Below are positions 23,281-30,869 of a DNA stretch of 35,610 bases, one piece after another. A program made the position numbers and the translations under genes. Under the pieces are notes generated by a model that ran no database searches, had not been told where the DNA came from, and saw nothing but the letters and a program-made list of their open reading frames with translations. Within the stretch, counting starts at the first letter, position 1; each line of letters begins with the position of its first letter. Origin of the DNA: an uncultured Ruminococcus sp. (GTDB lineage Bacteria > Bacillota > Clostridia > Oscillospirales > Ruminococcaceae); NCBI GenBank assembly GCA_902787825.1, contig CADAHS010000024.1, positions 1 to 35,610 of the forward strand, read 5' to 3'.

Positions 23281-23958
23281 CTATTTTATTATGATTGAAA
23301 GAATTATCACTGCAATAGTTATACCAATGCCAAGCATTAAAACTACAAATTTTGTTTGGATCGATTTTTTTAAATCCTGAATCTCCTTATATATTTGATC
23401 CATGTTTGTTGATTCTAGCTTTTGTACAAAGCTGTTATACTTTGCCTCAGCCTCAGACTGATATGCCTGTATAACAACCTCCGTCTGATGCAGCCTTTCG
23501 GCGAAAGCTTCTTGTTGAGCGGATACCGTCTTTTTCATTTCTGCAACATATTGCTCTGCTGAAGAAACTATGCGATCTCCCTCAGCAGTGATGTGCTTTA
23601 TCTGTTCTTCGTTCTTTTGAGTAGTTTGTGTCTCACAAGAAACGATAGCATTCTTAACATCCTCCAGCTTTTCAAGCCATTGCTGCATATCATTTGAGAT
23701 CCCTTGCCTTAATGATACAATTGAAGCCGAATTACTATTATTGAGCTCCTGTAATGAAGCATTATGATCGAATCTGAATTGTTCTATACATGCATCCAGC
23801 TTTTTTACAAGCGAATTGGAAGAAGCAGAGAAAGACTCTTTTTGCTGCTTTATCGATTCCGTAAGATCTTCTATTCCCTTGACCAGCTCAGAAGAAGCTA
23901 TAATGTTACTCCTGAACTCCTCAATTTCTTTTTCCATTTGAGCAATATCTTCAAACAT
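23281..23958 (-). CDS. Long coiled-coil protein with C-terminal transmembrane anchor
   Basis: 225 residues starting after GAGGAGGGAATGTC and overlapping the helicase end by 8 bp. Residues 1-200 are nearly continuous heptad-type helix rich in E, K, Q, S. Residues 203-224 (VVLMLGIGITIAVIILSIII) form one membrane helix at the very C-terminus. There is no enzymatic motif. It is likely a membrane-attached rod that positions the complex or senses envelope stress. Confidence 0.8.
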   Translation of the reverse strand: MFEDIAQMEKEIEEFRSNIIASSELVKGIEDLTESIKQQKESFSASSNSLVKKLDACIEQFRFDHNASLQELNNSNSASIVSLRQGISNDMQQWLEKLEDVKNAIVSCETQTTQKNEEQIKHITAEGDRIVSSAEQYVAEMKKTVSAQQEAFAERLHQTEVVIQAYQSEAEAKYNSFVQKLESTNMDQIYKEIQDLKKSIQTKFVVLMLGIGITIAVIILSIIIK

Positions 23959-26900
23959 GACATTCCCTCCTCATTTTGACAAAGTGTTTATTGAGCATAT
24001 TTGCAACGATCCCATAGTATATCTCATCCTTGATCCCATTACTATAAATCTTTTCTAAGAAATCTATATATGAGATTTTTAATGATCTGCCTGCTCTCTC
24101 CACATAATTGAGCATATGTATTTTGCTTTCGGTTTTTCCAAACGAATAAAGGTAACACAATGCATTTGACAGAAACGGAATCTCTTCTTTGGGTACATCG
24201 AAAAGAATACGCTCCAATCGGCTCTCATCAAACATACCGTTCATCCTTAAGTTTCCGCAAAGTAATGCCAGATCCAAATTAACAGAGTATCGATTACTAT
24301 TGATCCTCTCAAGATTTATGAGTGTATTCTTTCCTACACCTGCTGTTGTTTTAGATATTATCTCCTTTATTGAAAGCTCATTATAAAGTGCCTCATCGCT
24401 CTTTAGTTTCGCAAACGGAAGAACAAAGTAATCTTTGATTTCCTCTGTTATCTTATCATTGTCACTCGACAAATTCTCAGTCAGGAAATCAAAAAAATCA
24501 AGGAATTGTTCGTTATGATGGTACAAATAGCGCTCATAATACCATTTTACATAAACAAGTATTATTTCTTCCGGGGTCTTTGATCGTTCGGCTTTTACTA
24601 TAGCCTCACGGTTATTTCCCATATACTCAAAGTAGGAACGCATACGTTCCTTCATACGATTTAACATTACAGCGGGTGATTTTCGATATTTATCAGCATC
24701 CGTCGAACAAATGTCAACCAATATGTCAACACCACTGCCGTCTTTCGTTTGAGAATAAGAGTACCAATCATTAACAAAGCCTGTCAGATAAAGCATATAT
24801 AGCTTCTGCTTTGTTTCACTCAGAATGTCACGTGGATAAGATTCAACATACATTGCACGGTCACCATCCACAAAGTATCTATACATTTTAATAAGATCCT
24901 CATACATTCTTTCATCACTTATTGCACCATTACTGAGTTTTTGATAAACAAATGTATAATCGTTGTTATATCCCTCCATCAACGATGGCAGCTTATTGAT
25001 CGGCGTATTTCGCTTTAACAGACCATCGGGAACATTTTCCGGTGATGTATCAAGATAAAGAACATAAGATCTCACATTTTCATTTGCACGACCGGCACGC
25101 CCGATTTCCTGGACATACTCGTTCTTTGAAAGCGGCAAACCAAAATGAATAACATTTCTTATATTCGGCAGATTGATTCCTATTCCAAGCTCATCACTAG
25201 CAACAAGGATCTTGCTTTTTCCTTGTGCAAAATGATAGTACGCTGATGGATTATCATTCGAGAAGACATCAGCCTCCCACCCTATTGCGTCGGCAACTCG
25301 TTCAGAAACGCTTTCGTTCTTAGTAAAGACAATTGTACGCTCATTTCGTCTGATCATAGGAGCTGTGATAGCGGCGATCTCATTAAGCATTTCTTTTTCG
25401 GTATGAAAAGCCCTGAAATCATAGCTAATATTATAATGCTCAAAGGCAATAGGAGAGAAAAAATTATCCTGCGGTATGTTCAATTGCTTCTGAACATCTT
25501 CCACCACAGTATAGTTTGCAGTAGCAGTAAATCCCCAGAATGATATATGGTCAAAGAATTTGATTAAATACTTTGACAGCATCAGATACTCCGGACGGAA
25601 ATCATGCCCCCAATTTGAAAGGCAGTGTACCTCATCTAAAACTATGTAGGATACCAGAGATCCTTGAGCTATACGCTCCGTCCTCTTGTCAACCAACCGA
25701 GTACCATCATTCAGATATCTGAATTTGACTAACAAATGCCGGTTCTGAAAGGTCATCGGCGTAATATAATTCAAGCTATTGCATATTTCCCAATCAGCAA
25801 AACTGTTTTCCTCAGTTAACCTTAAATGAGCAGCATTATCAATTCTGTGAAACTCTTTTAAATTTCGGATCTGATCCTGAATGAGAATATCCGTTGGCGA
25901 GACCACAAACATAGGCAATGGCTGTAACAGAGATGCCATATAGAATATCAACGATTTACCGCTTCCAGTTGGCATTATACACACCGAATGCTTTTTACAT
26001 GATAACATATCACGAAGGGCAGAAAACTGTCCTTCCTTAAACCCATCAAAGTCCGAGATTTCACGAAGAATGTATTCTAGATCAGGCAGATTAGATTTGT
26101 TTAAATGATAATATATTTTTCTGCCATACCACAGTTCTCTGGCATTGGAAACAATCTCCGTATTATCAACTATATGAATTCCTTTTTTACCATAAAGAGA
26201 TAATGGAACACCTTTTTTGCTGATTTTTAAATCAAGCTTTATTTCCTGGATCCCTATCAATCTGCAAAACAAAGCTGCATAATGGTTTATCATAAAAACA
26301 GCATATTTTAAGCTCTCCCTTTCATCACTATAATCAAGCTCCAGCGTATCATGAACATAGTTATGGCGAATCATCTGAAGAATTGTAATAGAAAGCCTGT
26401 AAACTGATTTGTAATCTATTTCATAAACTGTCTCAATACTTTGGATGCAACGAGGAATATCATCTTCACTTATAGTAGAACTGCGTACAAGATAATTATA
26501 TACCAAAGCGTATATATTGGCATCTTTATGAGTACAAACGAGTTCTTTTTTTATTCCGCAAATAAAAAATCCATTGTCACCCTGACCAAAACCACAAGGA
26601 ATATAAACACGATCTTCAGACTCTATAATTGATGGGTTAATATAATAATCATCATAATCTTCACGTGTTTTCAAGCGAGAGTCCGGCATTGAGCGCCGAG
26701 CCTCTTCACGGGCTTGCTCTTCAGCTTCTATGCGTTGCTTTTCTTTTTCTGCCAGTATCCTCGCTTCTTCTTCCTGTTTCTTTTTTAGTTCTTCTTGATC
26801 TATTCTTGACAGTTCTTCAGCAGCATCAAGTTTTTTAAGCAATTCGGAATCAATAATAGAAATCCAAGTATCAATTGCCCACTTAGCATTATCTGCATTC

Positions 26901-27121
26901 ACACCAAAATCAGCAACAAGTTTCTTTGACCATTTCGTAATAGTAAATGATTCAACAGGAAAGCTTTCTCTCATCTCGGAAATGATTCCAATGCTAAAAG
27001 CATTCATCATTAGATTAATACTCAACTGATCGTTTCTGTAAATATCACTTAACAATGAATGAAGTCTTTTTTCTGAAAAGAGCAAAGACGGGTTCTTATT
27101 AATATAATCTTTTAGTTCCAC
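23951..27121 (-). CDS. RecQ-like superfamily 2 helicase with shared N-terminal domain
   Basis: 1,056 residues from a GTG start. Residues 15-98 are the shared helical domain (MNAFSIGIISEMRE, later NADNAKWAIDTWISIIDSEL). Residues about 100-150 are a charged coiled coil. The helicase core has Walker A MPTGSGKS near 382, DEVH in VLDEVHCLSNWGHDFRPEYL near 494, VASDELGIGINLPNIR, and QEIGRAGR near 670. These motifs are RecQ-like (ATP-driven 3' to 5' DNA unwinding). The long C-terminal region (700-1056) is unassigned. It overlaps the coiled-coil gene and is the largest and likely effector component of the operon. Confidence 0.92.
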   Translation of the reverse strand: MELKDYINKNPSLLFSEKRLHSLLSDIYRNDQLSINLMMNAFSIGIISEMRESFPVESFTITKWSKKLVADFGVNADNAKWAIDTWISIIDSELLKKLDAAEELSRIDQEELKKKQEEEARILAEKEKQRIEAEEQAREEARRSMPDSRLKTREDYDDYYINPSIIESEDRVYIPCGFGQGDNGFFICGIKKELVCTHKDANIYALVYNYLVRSSTISEDDIPRCIQSIETVYEIDYKSVYRLSITILQMIRHNYVHDTLELDYSDERESLKYAVFMINHYAALFCRLIGIQEIKLDLKISKKGVPLSLYGKKGIHIVDNTEIVSNARELWYGRKIYYHLNKSNLPDLEYILREISDFDGFKEGQFSALRDMLSCKKHSVCIMPTGSGKSLIFYMASLLQPLPMFVVSPTDILIQDQIRNLKEFHRIDNAAHLRLTEENSFADWEICNSLNYITPMTFQNRHLLVKFRYLNDGTRLVDKRTERIAQGSLVSYIVLDEVHCLSNWGHDFRPEYLMLSKYLIKFFDHISFWGFTATANYTVVEDVQKQLNIPQDNFFSPIAFEHYNISYDFRAFHTEKEMLNEIAAITAPMIRRNERTIVFTKNESVSERVADAIGWEADVFSNDNPSAYYHFAQGKSKILVASDELGIGINLPNIRNVIHFGLPLSKNEYVQEIGRAGRANENVRSYVLYLDTSPENVPDGLLKRNTPINKLPSLMEGYNNDYTFVYQKLSNGAISDERMYEDLIKMYRYFVDGDRAMYVESYPRDILSETKQKLYMLYLTGFVNDWYSYSQTKDGSGVDILVDICSTDADKYRKSPAVMLNRMKERMRSYFEYMGNNREAIVKAERSKTPEEIILVYVKWYYERYLYHHNEQFLDFFDFLTENLSSDNDKITEEIKDYFVLPFAKLKSDEALYNELSIKEIISKTTAGVGKNTLINLERINSNRYSVNLDLALLCGNLRMNGMFDESRLERILFDVPKEEIPFLSNALCYLYSFGKTESKIHMLNYVERAGRSLKISYIDFLEKIYSNGIKDEIYYGIVANMLNKHFVKMRRECHV

Positions 27122-27156
27122 AATATTTCACCGTCTTTCAAAAAAATATGAAAACT

Positions 27157-27402
27157 CTACCAAACCTCATCAGTATTAATATCCTGCACCGATGGATCCT
27201 CGTTTTTTACAAAATCCATCATATCTCCAGCATTGCAGTCCATAACCTCTGCGATTTTGAGAAGCACAGACAAAGCAACTTCCTGGTTTTTCCTTAGCTT
27301 TGTAAATGTAGCTGACGATACGCCTGCTCGTTTTCTTAATTCTCCTTTGCTGATCTCTTTCTCAGCACATAATATCCATAGTTTTCTATAACTGACTTGC
27401 AT
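27157..27402 (-). CDS. XRE-family helix-turn-helix regulator
   Basis: 81 residues from the ATG 7 bp after GGGAGG. The pattern ISKGELRKRAGVSSATFTKLRKNQEVALSVLLKIAEVMDCNAGDM is a Cro/CI-type helix-turn-helix. It is the first gene of the TerY-P operon, 35 bp upstream of the helicase, and probably represses the promoter at 27456-27484. Silencing by a co-transcribed small repressor is common for defence operons. Confidence 0.85.
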   Translation of the reverse strand: MQVSYRKLWILCAEKEISKGELRKRAGVSSATFTKLRKNQEVALSVLLKIAEVMDCNAGDMMDFVKNEDPSVQDINTDEVW

Positions 27403-27455
27403 TAGGTACCTCCCTGACAAAGCCTTGCTAAATGTGTACATTTTTAGATAAATTC

Positions 27456-27484
27456 ATTATAACATACCATATCTGAAAAATCAA
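27456..27484 (-). promoter_or_regulatory. Promoter of the TerY-P operon
   Basis: TTGATT (27479-27484) and TATAAT (27456-27461) are 17 bp apart. The predicted transcript begins about 45 bp before the XRE gene and could run through all ten genes downstream. Confidence 0.8.
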
Positions 27485-27687
27485 GAGCCAATTTGATGAT
27501 TTCTTAAACGAGTCTCGTGCAAATGCATTATTGTTTTTGCGAACTTAAACGATTTCGCTTGATTTTACAACTTATAACATAGTTAGATCCATATATTTGA
27601 ACCATCAGAAATGTTTTGGCCTTTTCTAATCTATACTTGCATCACTCACTTTGCAATAATTAGAGGATAATAGTCTAAAAAAATATG

Positions 27688-27716
27688 TTGACAGTTGATT
27701 TATACTCTGTTATAAT
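27688..27716 (+). promoter_or_regulatory. Promoter of the riboswitch-controlled gene
   Basis: TTGACA (27688-27693) and TATAAT (27711-27716) are 17 bp apart, with transcription expected to start about 10 nt before the aptamer. Confidence 0.85.
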
Positions 27717-27732
27717 ATAGTTGTCGAAAGAC

Positions 27733-27881
27733 ACCTATACAGAGTGCGTGAGGGACAAGCCCTATGACCGCACAGCAACCTGCCCGCAAAGGTAAGGTGC
27801 TAATGCTTGACCGATAGGTTGATACTTTTGAGTGTTCCTGTCGGTGACGATGGGTTCTTTTTTTGCCTTACCGCACTCTGT
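27733..27881 (+). ncRNA. SAM riboswitch (SAM-I/IV-variant type) with expression platform
   Basis: The core has the SAM-aptamer signature: GAGGGACAAGCCCTATGAC, then GCAACC, then AAGGTGCTAATGC. P1 is ACCTAT (27733-27738) with ATAGGT (27814-27819). P2 is GTGCG with CGCAC. The 3' P1 strand can instead join a longer stem, ACCGATAGG (27810-27818) with CCTGTCGGT (27837-27845), followed by TTTTTTT. A further pairing ACAGAGTGCG/CGCACTCTGT (27739-27748, 27872-27881) competes with P2. S-adenosylmethionine binding would choose between these folds. Assignment to the I/IV variant is from memory of its consensus. Confidence 0.82.
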
Positions 27882-27908
27882 AAATAATGTTTTTACGGAG
27901 GTATTATT

Positions 27909-28208
27909 ATGAACAGAACACTTACCGATCTTAGGAAAAGCCATGAGGGACACATCTATCTGAGCTTTCACAGCCAGCAGGAGTACGATGCTTTTCTCAC
28001 CCGAGCCGAGAACGAGGACTTTCGCTTCGGCGAACACCTGCCCACAGAGCATATCGGCGAGCCGTGGGATATCATTTCGTTGCTCGAAGAAAATCGACTT
28101 GCTTTCTGCGGCACTTTCAGCCATATGGCGTATGCAAACAATGAAGCAAATGTTCACAGGGTGGATTATTTCAAATTTATCTCAAGTAAAGAAAACTACA
28201 CATTCTGA
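27909..28208 (+). CDS. Small hypothetical protein under SAM riboswitch control
   Basis: 99 residues starting after ACGGAGG. I recognise no characterised domain. Features are an N-terminal TLTDLRKSHEGHIYLSFHSQ, an acidic middle, and GEPWDIISLLEENRLAFCGT. There is no signal peptide or membrane helix. The riboswitch suggests a role tied to methionine or SAM supply, or a protein that reacts to SAM depletion. It lies outside the TerY-P operon, in the opposite direction. Confidence 0.75.
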   Translation: MNRTLTDLRKSHEGHIYLSFHSQQEYDAFLTRAENEDFRFGEHLPTEHIGEPWDIISLLEENRLAFCGTFSHMAYANNEANVHRVDYFKFISSKENYTF

Positions 28209-28297
28209 ATGTACTAATACAAATTGTTTCTTGGTACAGTTTATTTTTATGCCATACTAAGCTGCTAACAAAACTCTTATGCCAATATATTTTATAC

Positions 28298-28326
28298 TTG
28301 TAAATGTAATCAAGCTGTGGTATAAT
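28298..28326 (+). promoter_or_regulatory. Promoter of a decayed gene
   Basis: TTGTAA (28298-28303) and TATAAT (28321-28326) are 17 bp apart, 48 bp before the GTG of the remnant that follows. Confidence 0.6.
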
Positions 28327-28373
28327 ACGAATAACACATCATATTATTTGAACCGGAGAAAAGGGGTGTTCCT

Positions 28374-28761
28374 GTGGATATCAAGCAATTGATCGGCGAA
28401 TCGACCGAATATGATAAAAAAAGAAAAGCTCGAGGAGAAAGAACCTCGAAGCTGGCTCAAGAGCGTTAGTGCCTTTGCAAACGGATTGGGCGGAACGCTT
28501 ATATATTTGGTATAGCAGATAAAACCGATGAGATCGTCGGCATCAATGATCCTAACGTCGCTGCCGAAAAGATAAGTCACTTTGCTCGAAATCGGTTATC
28601 ACCCCGAGCAAACCCTAACAGGGAATAGACATGAATATGTATTGCATTATCATACTTTCAAAGCAAATCTTGAAAGAGTTATGAGAGGACGAATATCTGA
28701 AACAGAAAACTCGGAAATCTATAAAAAATACCAAAAATACTTAAAGGAGTATGGCTTATGA
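28374..28761 (+). pseudogene. Decayed AlbA_2/Schlafen-type ATP-binding protein and downstream fragment
   Basis: From a GTG after AAAAGGGG, the frame reads DIKQLIGESTEYD, shifts at the A-run (28412-28420), continues as KLEEKEPRSWLKSVSAFANG, and shifts again near TATATATTT to resume as GIADKTDEIVGINDPN. This is the AlbA_2 fold start, broken by two frameshifts. A later stretch (HEYVLHYHTFKANLERVMRG, ending KYLKEYGL stop) belongs to the end of this or an adjacent gene and overlaps the next start. No intact product is possible. Confidence 0.7.
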
Positions 28762-28974
28762 TAAACGGATATGCAGAGCAATTTCTCGATACTGGCTGGT
28801 ATTCTGAAGCAACACTTTATTACAACGGGTATATTTATTGGCATGAAGCGCAGGCAAATGATAAAGAAGCAATTTCTTGAGTCTGCCATTTATGATGAAA
28901 AATCCTTTTGGGAGGCTGAAAAGGAGCTTGCCTGGCTTGACGAAAGCACTCCAATTGATATCACTGATAACTAA
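28759..28974 (+). pseudogene. Internally deleted small gene
   Basis: The N-terminal part (MINGYAEQFLDTGWYSEATL then YYNGYIYWHEAQ) and the C-terminal part (KKQFLESAIYDEKSFWEAEK then ELAWLDESTPID) are both protein-like but in different frames. The intact homologues I recall are longer, so an internal deletion with frame loss fits. Function is unknown. Confidence 0.55.
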
Positions 28975-28976
28975 TG

Positions 28977-29013
28977 AAAAAAGTCCACACAGTGCTACCA
29001 ACACCATGTGGAC
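28977..29013 (-). terminator. Intrinsic terminator on the minus strand
   Basis: GTCCACA...TGTGGAC with inner GGTG/CACT pairing is followed by TTTTTTC on the minus strand. It would end transcripts from the methyltransferase fragment side. Confidence 0.6.
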
Positions 29014-29124
29014 ACGATTCAAAGGATACAAGTATCCTTAAAACAAGCAGTACATTATAACCTATAAATCATCAGCTGTCAATATCGGAAGTGATTTTTC
29101 GTCAATTGCAACAAATAGTTAAAC

Positions 29125-29165
29125 AAGCCGTGTACCCTTGTTACAAAGGACACGGCTTATAGTTT
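29125..29165. terminator. Hairpin next to the methyltransferase fragment
   Basis: AAGCCGTGT (29125-29133) pairs with ACACGGCTT (29150-29158), followed on the plus strand by ATAGTTTTTATT. It is probably a bidirectional stop structure. Confidence 0.45.
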
Positions 29166-29501
29166 TTATTGGCTTGTCAGCTGCTGGTACATCTTCATCA
29201 GTTCGGCGACGATGTCGCTTTCGGGCATATCGGGTTTGAAGCCGTAAGCCTGCATGACCGCCTTGTCGTTGGCGTTATGTGCCTTGCGAAGCTCGGGCGG
29301 CATAGTTGTCTCGTTGTAGAGGTCGGCGAGGGAACAATCGGGATAGAGCGCTCTTGCATCGAGGATAGCCTGTGCGGTCTGTTCTATCTTTGCTTTCTGC
29401 TCGGCGGTGGGAGAACACCACGGGAAATTGTTGTAGACAATATCTTTTGAATAGCGATAACGCATTTCCAATCTTCCACAAACAGCCCTTGTCCAAGCCA
29501 T
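29166..29501 (-). pseudogene. C-terminal fragment of an MmeI-like DNA methyltransferase/restriction enzyme
   Basis: 111 residues beginning with out-of-family sequence and then EMRYRYSKDIVYNNFPWCSP, TAEQKAKIEQTAQAILDARA and LPPELRKAHNANDKAVM-like text. This is the conserved C-terminal tail of MmeI/YeeA-type class I DNA methyltransferases, which are normally around 900 residues. The catalytic NPPY and SAM motifs are absent and there is no ribosome site at the start. It is leftover cargo near the island end. Confidence 0.75.
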
Positions 29502-29567
29502 ATCGGTTATTGCATTTTGTTAATTTCAGAGTTTGAAAAAACCATTTGCAAATCTTGTATTACATCT

Positions 29568-29596
29568 TGCATTATTAGATAAGATATAGTATAATG
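29568..29596 (+). promoter_or_regulatory. Promoter of a candidate small RNA
   Basis: TTGCAT (29568-29573) and TATAAT (29591-29596) are 17 bp apart, 44 bp upstream of an intrinsic terminator. Confidence 0.6.
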
Positions 29597-29602
29597 TATT
29601 AT

Positions 29603-29668
29603 TGAAAAGCGGCTGATGTCTGCGGACTAAGCCTAAGGGAGTCGGATGCGTCCGGCTCTCTTTTTATT
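29603..29668 (+). ncRNA. Candidate small RNA near the right island end
   Basis: A promoter with ideal spacing is followed within about 65 nt by a terminator: GAGTCGGA (29640-29647) paired with TCCGGCTC (29652-29659), then TCTTTTT. The 5' part can fold as GGCT...AGCC. No ribosome site or ORF is present. It could also be a short leader whose gene was lost. Confidence 0.5.
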
Positions 29669-29818
29669 ATGTGATATACCAGTCTGTGCGTTTTGTTCAA
29701 AGATTTGTTACCATATAGCAATAACATACGACCATCGGGTTGTTTGAAAACAGGCTTAGGGGAAAGCATTTTCAAGTTTCATATTTTAGGAAGCATACTC
29801 TCGGTAAAAATCTCACCC
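29669..29818. other. Non-coding stretch inside the right island end
   Basis: I see no gene or strong structure here. It leads into the arm-type repeats. Confidence 0.4.
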
Positions 29819-29839
29819 TAGGGCACTAAAAGGACACTA
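29819..29839 (+). repeat. Right arm-type integrase sites
   Basis: TAGGGCACTA (29819-29828) and AAGGACACTA (29830-29839) start 11 bp apart, mirroring the left pair at 2361-2381. They lie about 115 bp inside the right att site. Confidence 0.6.
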
Positions 29840-29954
29840 TTTCTCCAAAATCTGCATAAAATCGGCACAAGTTAGCATAATTGTTTTTCTGCATAACGCC
29901 AATTACTCGAGATTGGTCGAAATCACCAGAGTTTAATATAGCCATATACCCGCC

Positions 29955-29999
29955 CTCATAACCCGAAGGTCGTAGCTTCAAATCCTGCTCCCGCAACCA
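29955..29999 (+). other. Right attachment site (tRNA-fMet 3' remnant)
   Basis: 45 bp match the tRNA 3' half with one difference. The 5' half of a tRNA is missing, so this is a footprint and not a second tRNA gene. Confidence 0.9.
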
Positions 30000-30006
30000 A
30001 CTAAAA

Positions 30007-30041
30007 GCCTTGTAAACACGCCGTTTGCAAGGTCTTTTTTT
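30007..30041 (+). terminator. Original chromosomal terminator of tRNA-fMet
   Basis: GCCTTGTAAAC pairs with GTTTGCAAGGT and is followed by CTTTTTTT. It now sits beyond the island, directly after the tRNA remnant, where the uninterrupted tRNA gene would have used it. Confidence 0.8.
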
Positions 30042-30232
30042 GTTTTGTTTTTCCTCCAATCCCGCAAAATTCTAATACAGTTCTAATAATCGCTTTTAAA
30101 TGGTATGTATCAATCTGCTGTCAAGCCTGCTGAAATGGTATCTATCATTTCCCTTTTGGCTTGCAAGTCCGTATGTGTGTAAACGTCAGCAGTAAAATTG
30201 AAATAGCTGTATGATTTCAGGTGCGAGTTCGC

Positions 30233-30340
30233 TCATTCGCAAAAAAGCGAGAGCAGTTCACCATCGACTGTTCTCGCTTCTAATTCTTTTGCTGTTGTGA
30301 CGGGGAATTCCGCCGTCTGCATAGTTTTCTGATCTTTCAT
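30233..30340 (-). CDS. Possible 35-aa peptide
   Basis: An ATG preceded by GGAAGGTG opens a frame of 35 residues (MKDQKTMQTAEFPVTTAKEL onward). Its last codons fall inside the terminator at 30241-30278, which argues against it or suggests a short overlapping gene. No family is recognised. Confidence 0.3.
   Translation of the reverse strand: MKDQKTMQTAEFPVTTAKELEARTVDGELLSLFCE
30241..30278 (-). terminator. Strong intrinsic terminator
   Basis: On the minus strand AGCGAGAACAGT pairs with ACTGCTCTCGCT and is followed by TTTTTT. It ends the transcript that starts at the promoter 30588-30616 and covers the small membrane peptide gene. Confidence 0.85.
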
Positions 30341-30421
30341 CACCTTCCTTATTTCAGTGCCTCGGTTGATCCCGGGATCTCTGTATCTGTTGATCTGTCC
30401 TTTCAAAGAGTCCTTTGACTG

Positions 30422-30517
30422 TTATCTGACTGTATTGGACACTATCTTTTTTGCAACGTAAACCGAGATCATTGCAAATACCATCAGTGAGCATACTCCC
30501 AAAATAGTTGAAAACAT
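30422..30517 (-). CDS. 31-aa single-pass membrane peptide
   Basis: An ATG 8 bp after AAGGAGG encodes a hydrophobic helix (MFSTILGVCSLMVFAMISVY) followed by a basic tail (VAKKIVSNTVR). It has its own promoter (30588-30616) and terminator (30241-30278). Size and topology suit a small membrane regulator or a type I toxin-like peptide; KdpF-type subunits are also this small, but no kdp genes are present. I do not recognise the sequence. Confidence 0.65.
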   Translation of the reverse strand: MFSTILGVCSLMVFAMISVYVAKKIVSNTVR

Positions 30518-30587
30518 ATCGTCGTCCTCCTTGAAAAATGAATCTGTGTTTTGTGTTTTTGTTTGTCTTTTCTTTTGTTCTGTATGT

Positions 30588-30616
30588 ATAATACCACGGT
30601 TTTACGGGAATTTCAA
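30588..30616 (-). promoter_or_regulatory. Promoter of the small membrane peptide gene
   Basis: TTGAAA (30611-30616) and TATTAT (30588-30593) are 17 bp apart, with a leader of about 65 nt. Confidence 0.7.
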
Positions 30617-30633
30617 CAGATAATTCAAGCCCG

Positions 30634-30682
30634 TTGTGTAGCTTAAACTACACCCCCGGACCAATGTGTAGCCTAAGCTACA
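30634..30682. promoter_or_regulatory. Twin palindromic operators GTGTAG-N6-CTACAC
   Basis: Two palindromes, GTGTAGCTTAAACTACAC and GTGTAGCCTAAGCTACAA, are separated by 15 bp. The same half-site and near-equal spacing mark them as binding sites for one dimeric regulator. They lie between the divergent promoters of the membrane peptide and the PrsW-like gene and could control both. The regulator is not in the window. Confidence 0.7.
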
Positions 30683-30725
30683 ATGCATATCAGTATTGTA
30701 AAACGCATATGTTTTCTTTTTAGTC

Positions 30726-30754
30726 TTGCAAAAAATGATCTTTTGTGCTATAAT
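30726..30754 (+). promoter_or_regulatory. Promoter of the PrsW-like gene
   Basis: TTGCAA (30726-30731) and TATAAT (30749-30754) are 17 bp apart. The leader is about 110 nt. Confidence 0.8.
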
Positions 30755-30773
30755 CTAAGCACCGATGCATATT

Positions 30774-30829
30774 CAGAAGGCACAGCGCAGAAATTGAGCG
30801 CTTCATCATCAACCGGGACCTGCCTTCTG
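30774..30829 (+). other. Structured 5' leader of the PrsW-like mRNA
   Basis: CAGAAGGCA (30774-30782) pairs perfectly with TGCCTTCTG (30821-30829), enclosing a smaller GCGC/GCGC stem near 30786-30801. No known riboswitch consensus is recognised. It may be a regulatory leader or a stabilising stem. Confidence 0.5.
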
Positions 30830-30869
30830 ACCTCTTGCCTCAAAAAATAAATAAAGGGGGATCATTTTT

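Noticed and set aside
29603-29668. Fluoride riboswitch, because of a GGCTGATG stretch
   Set aside because: The remaining consensus and the pseudoknot partner are absent and no gene follows.
29955-29999. Second tRNA-Met gene
   Set aside because: Only the 3' half is present; the D-arm and 5' acceptor strand are missing.
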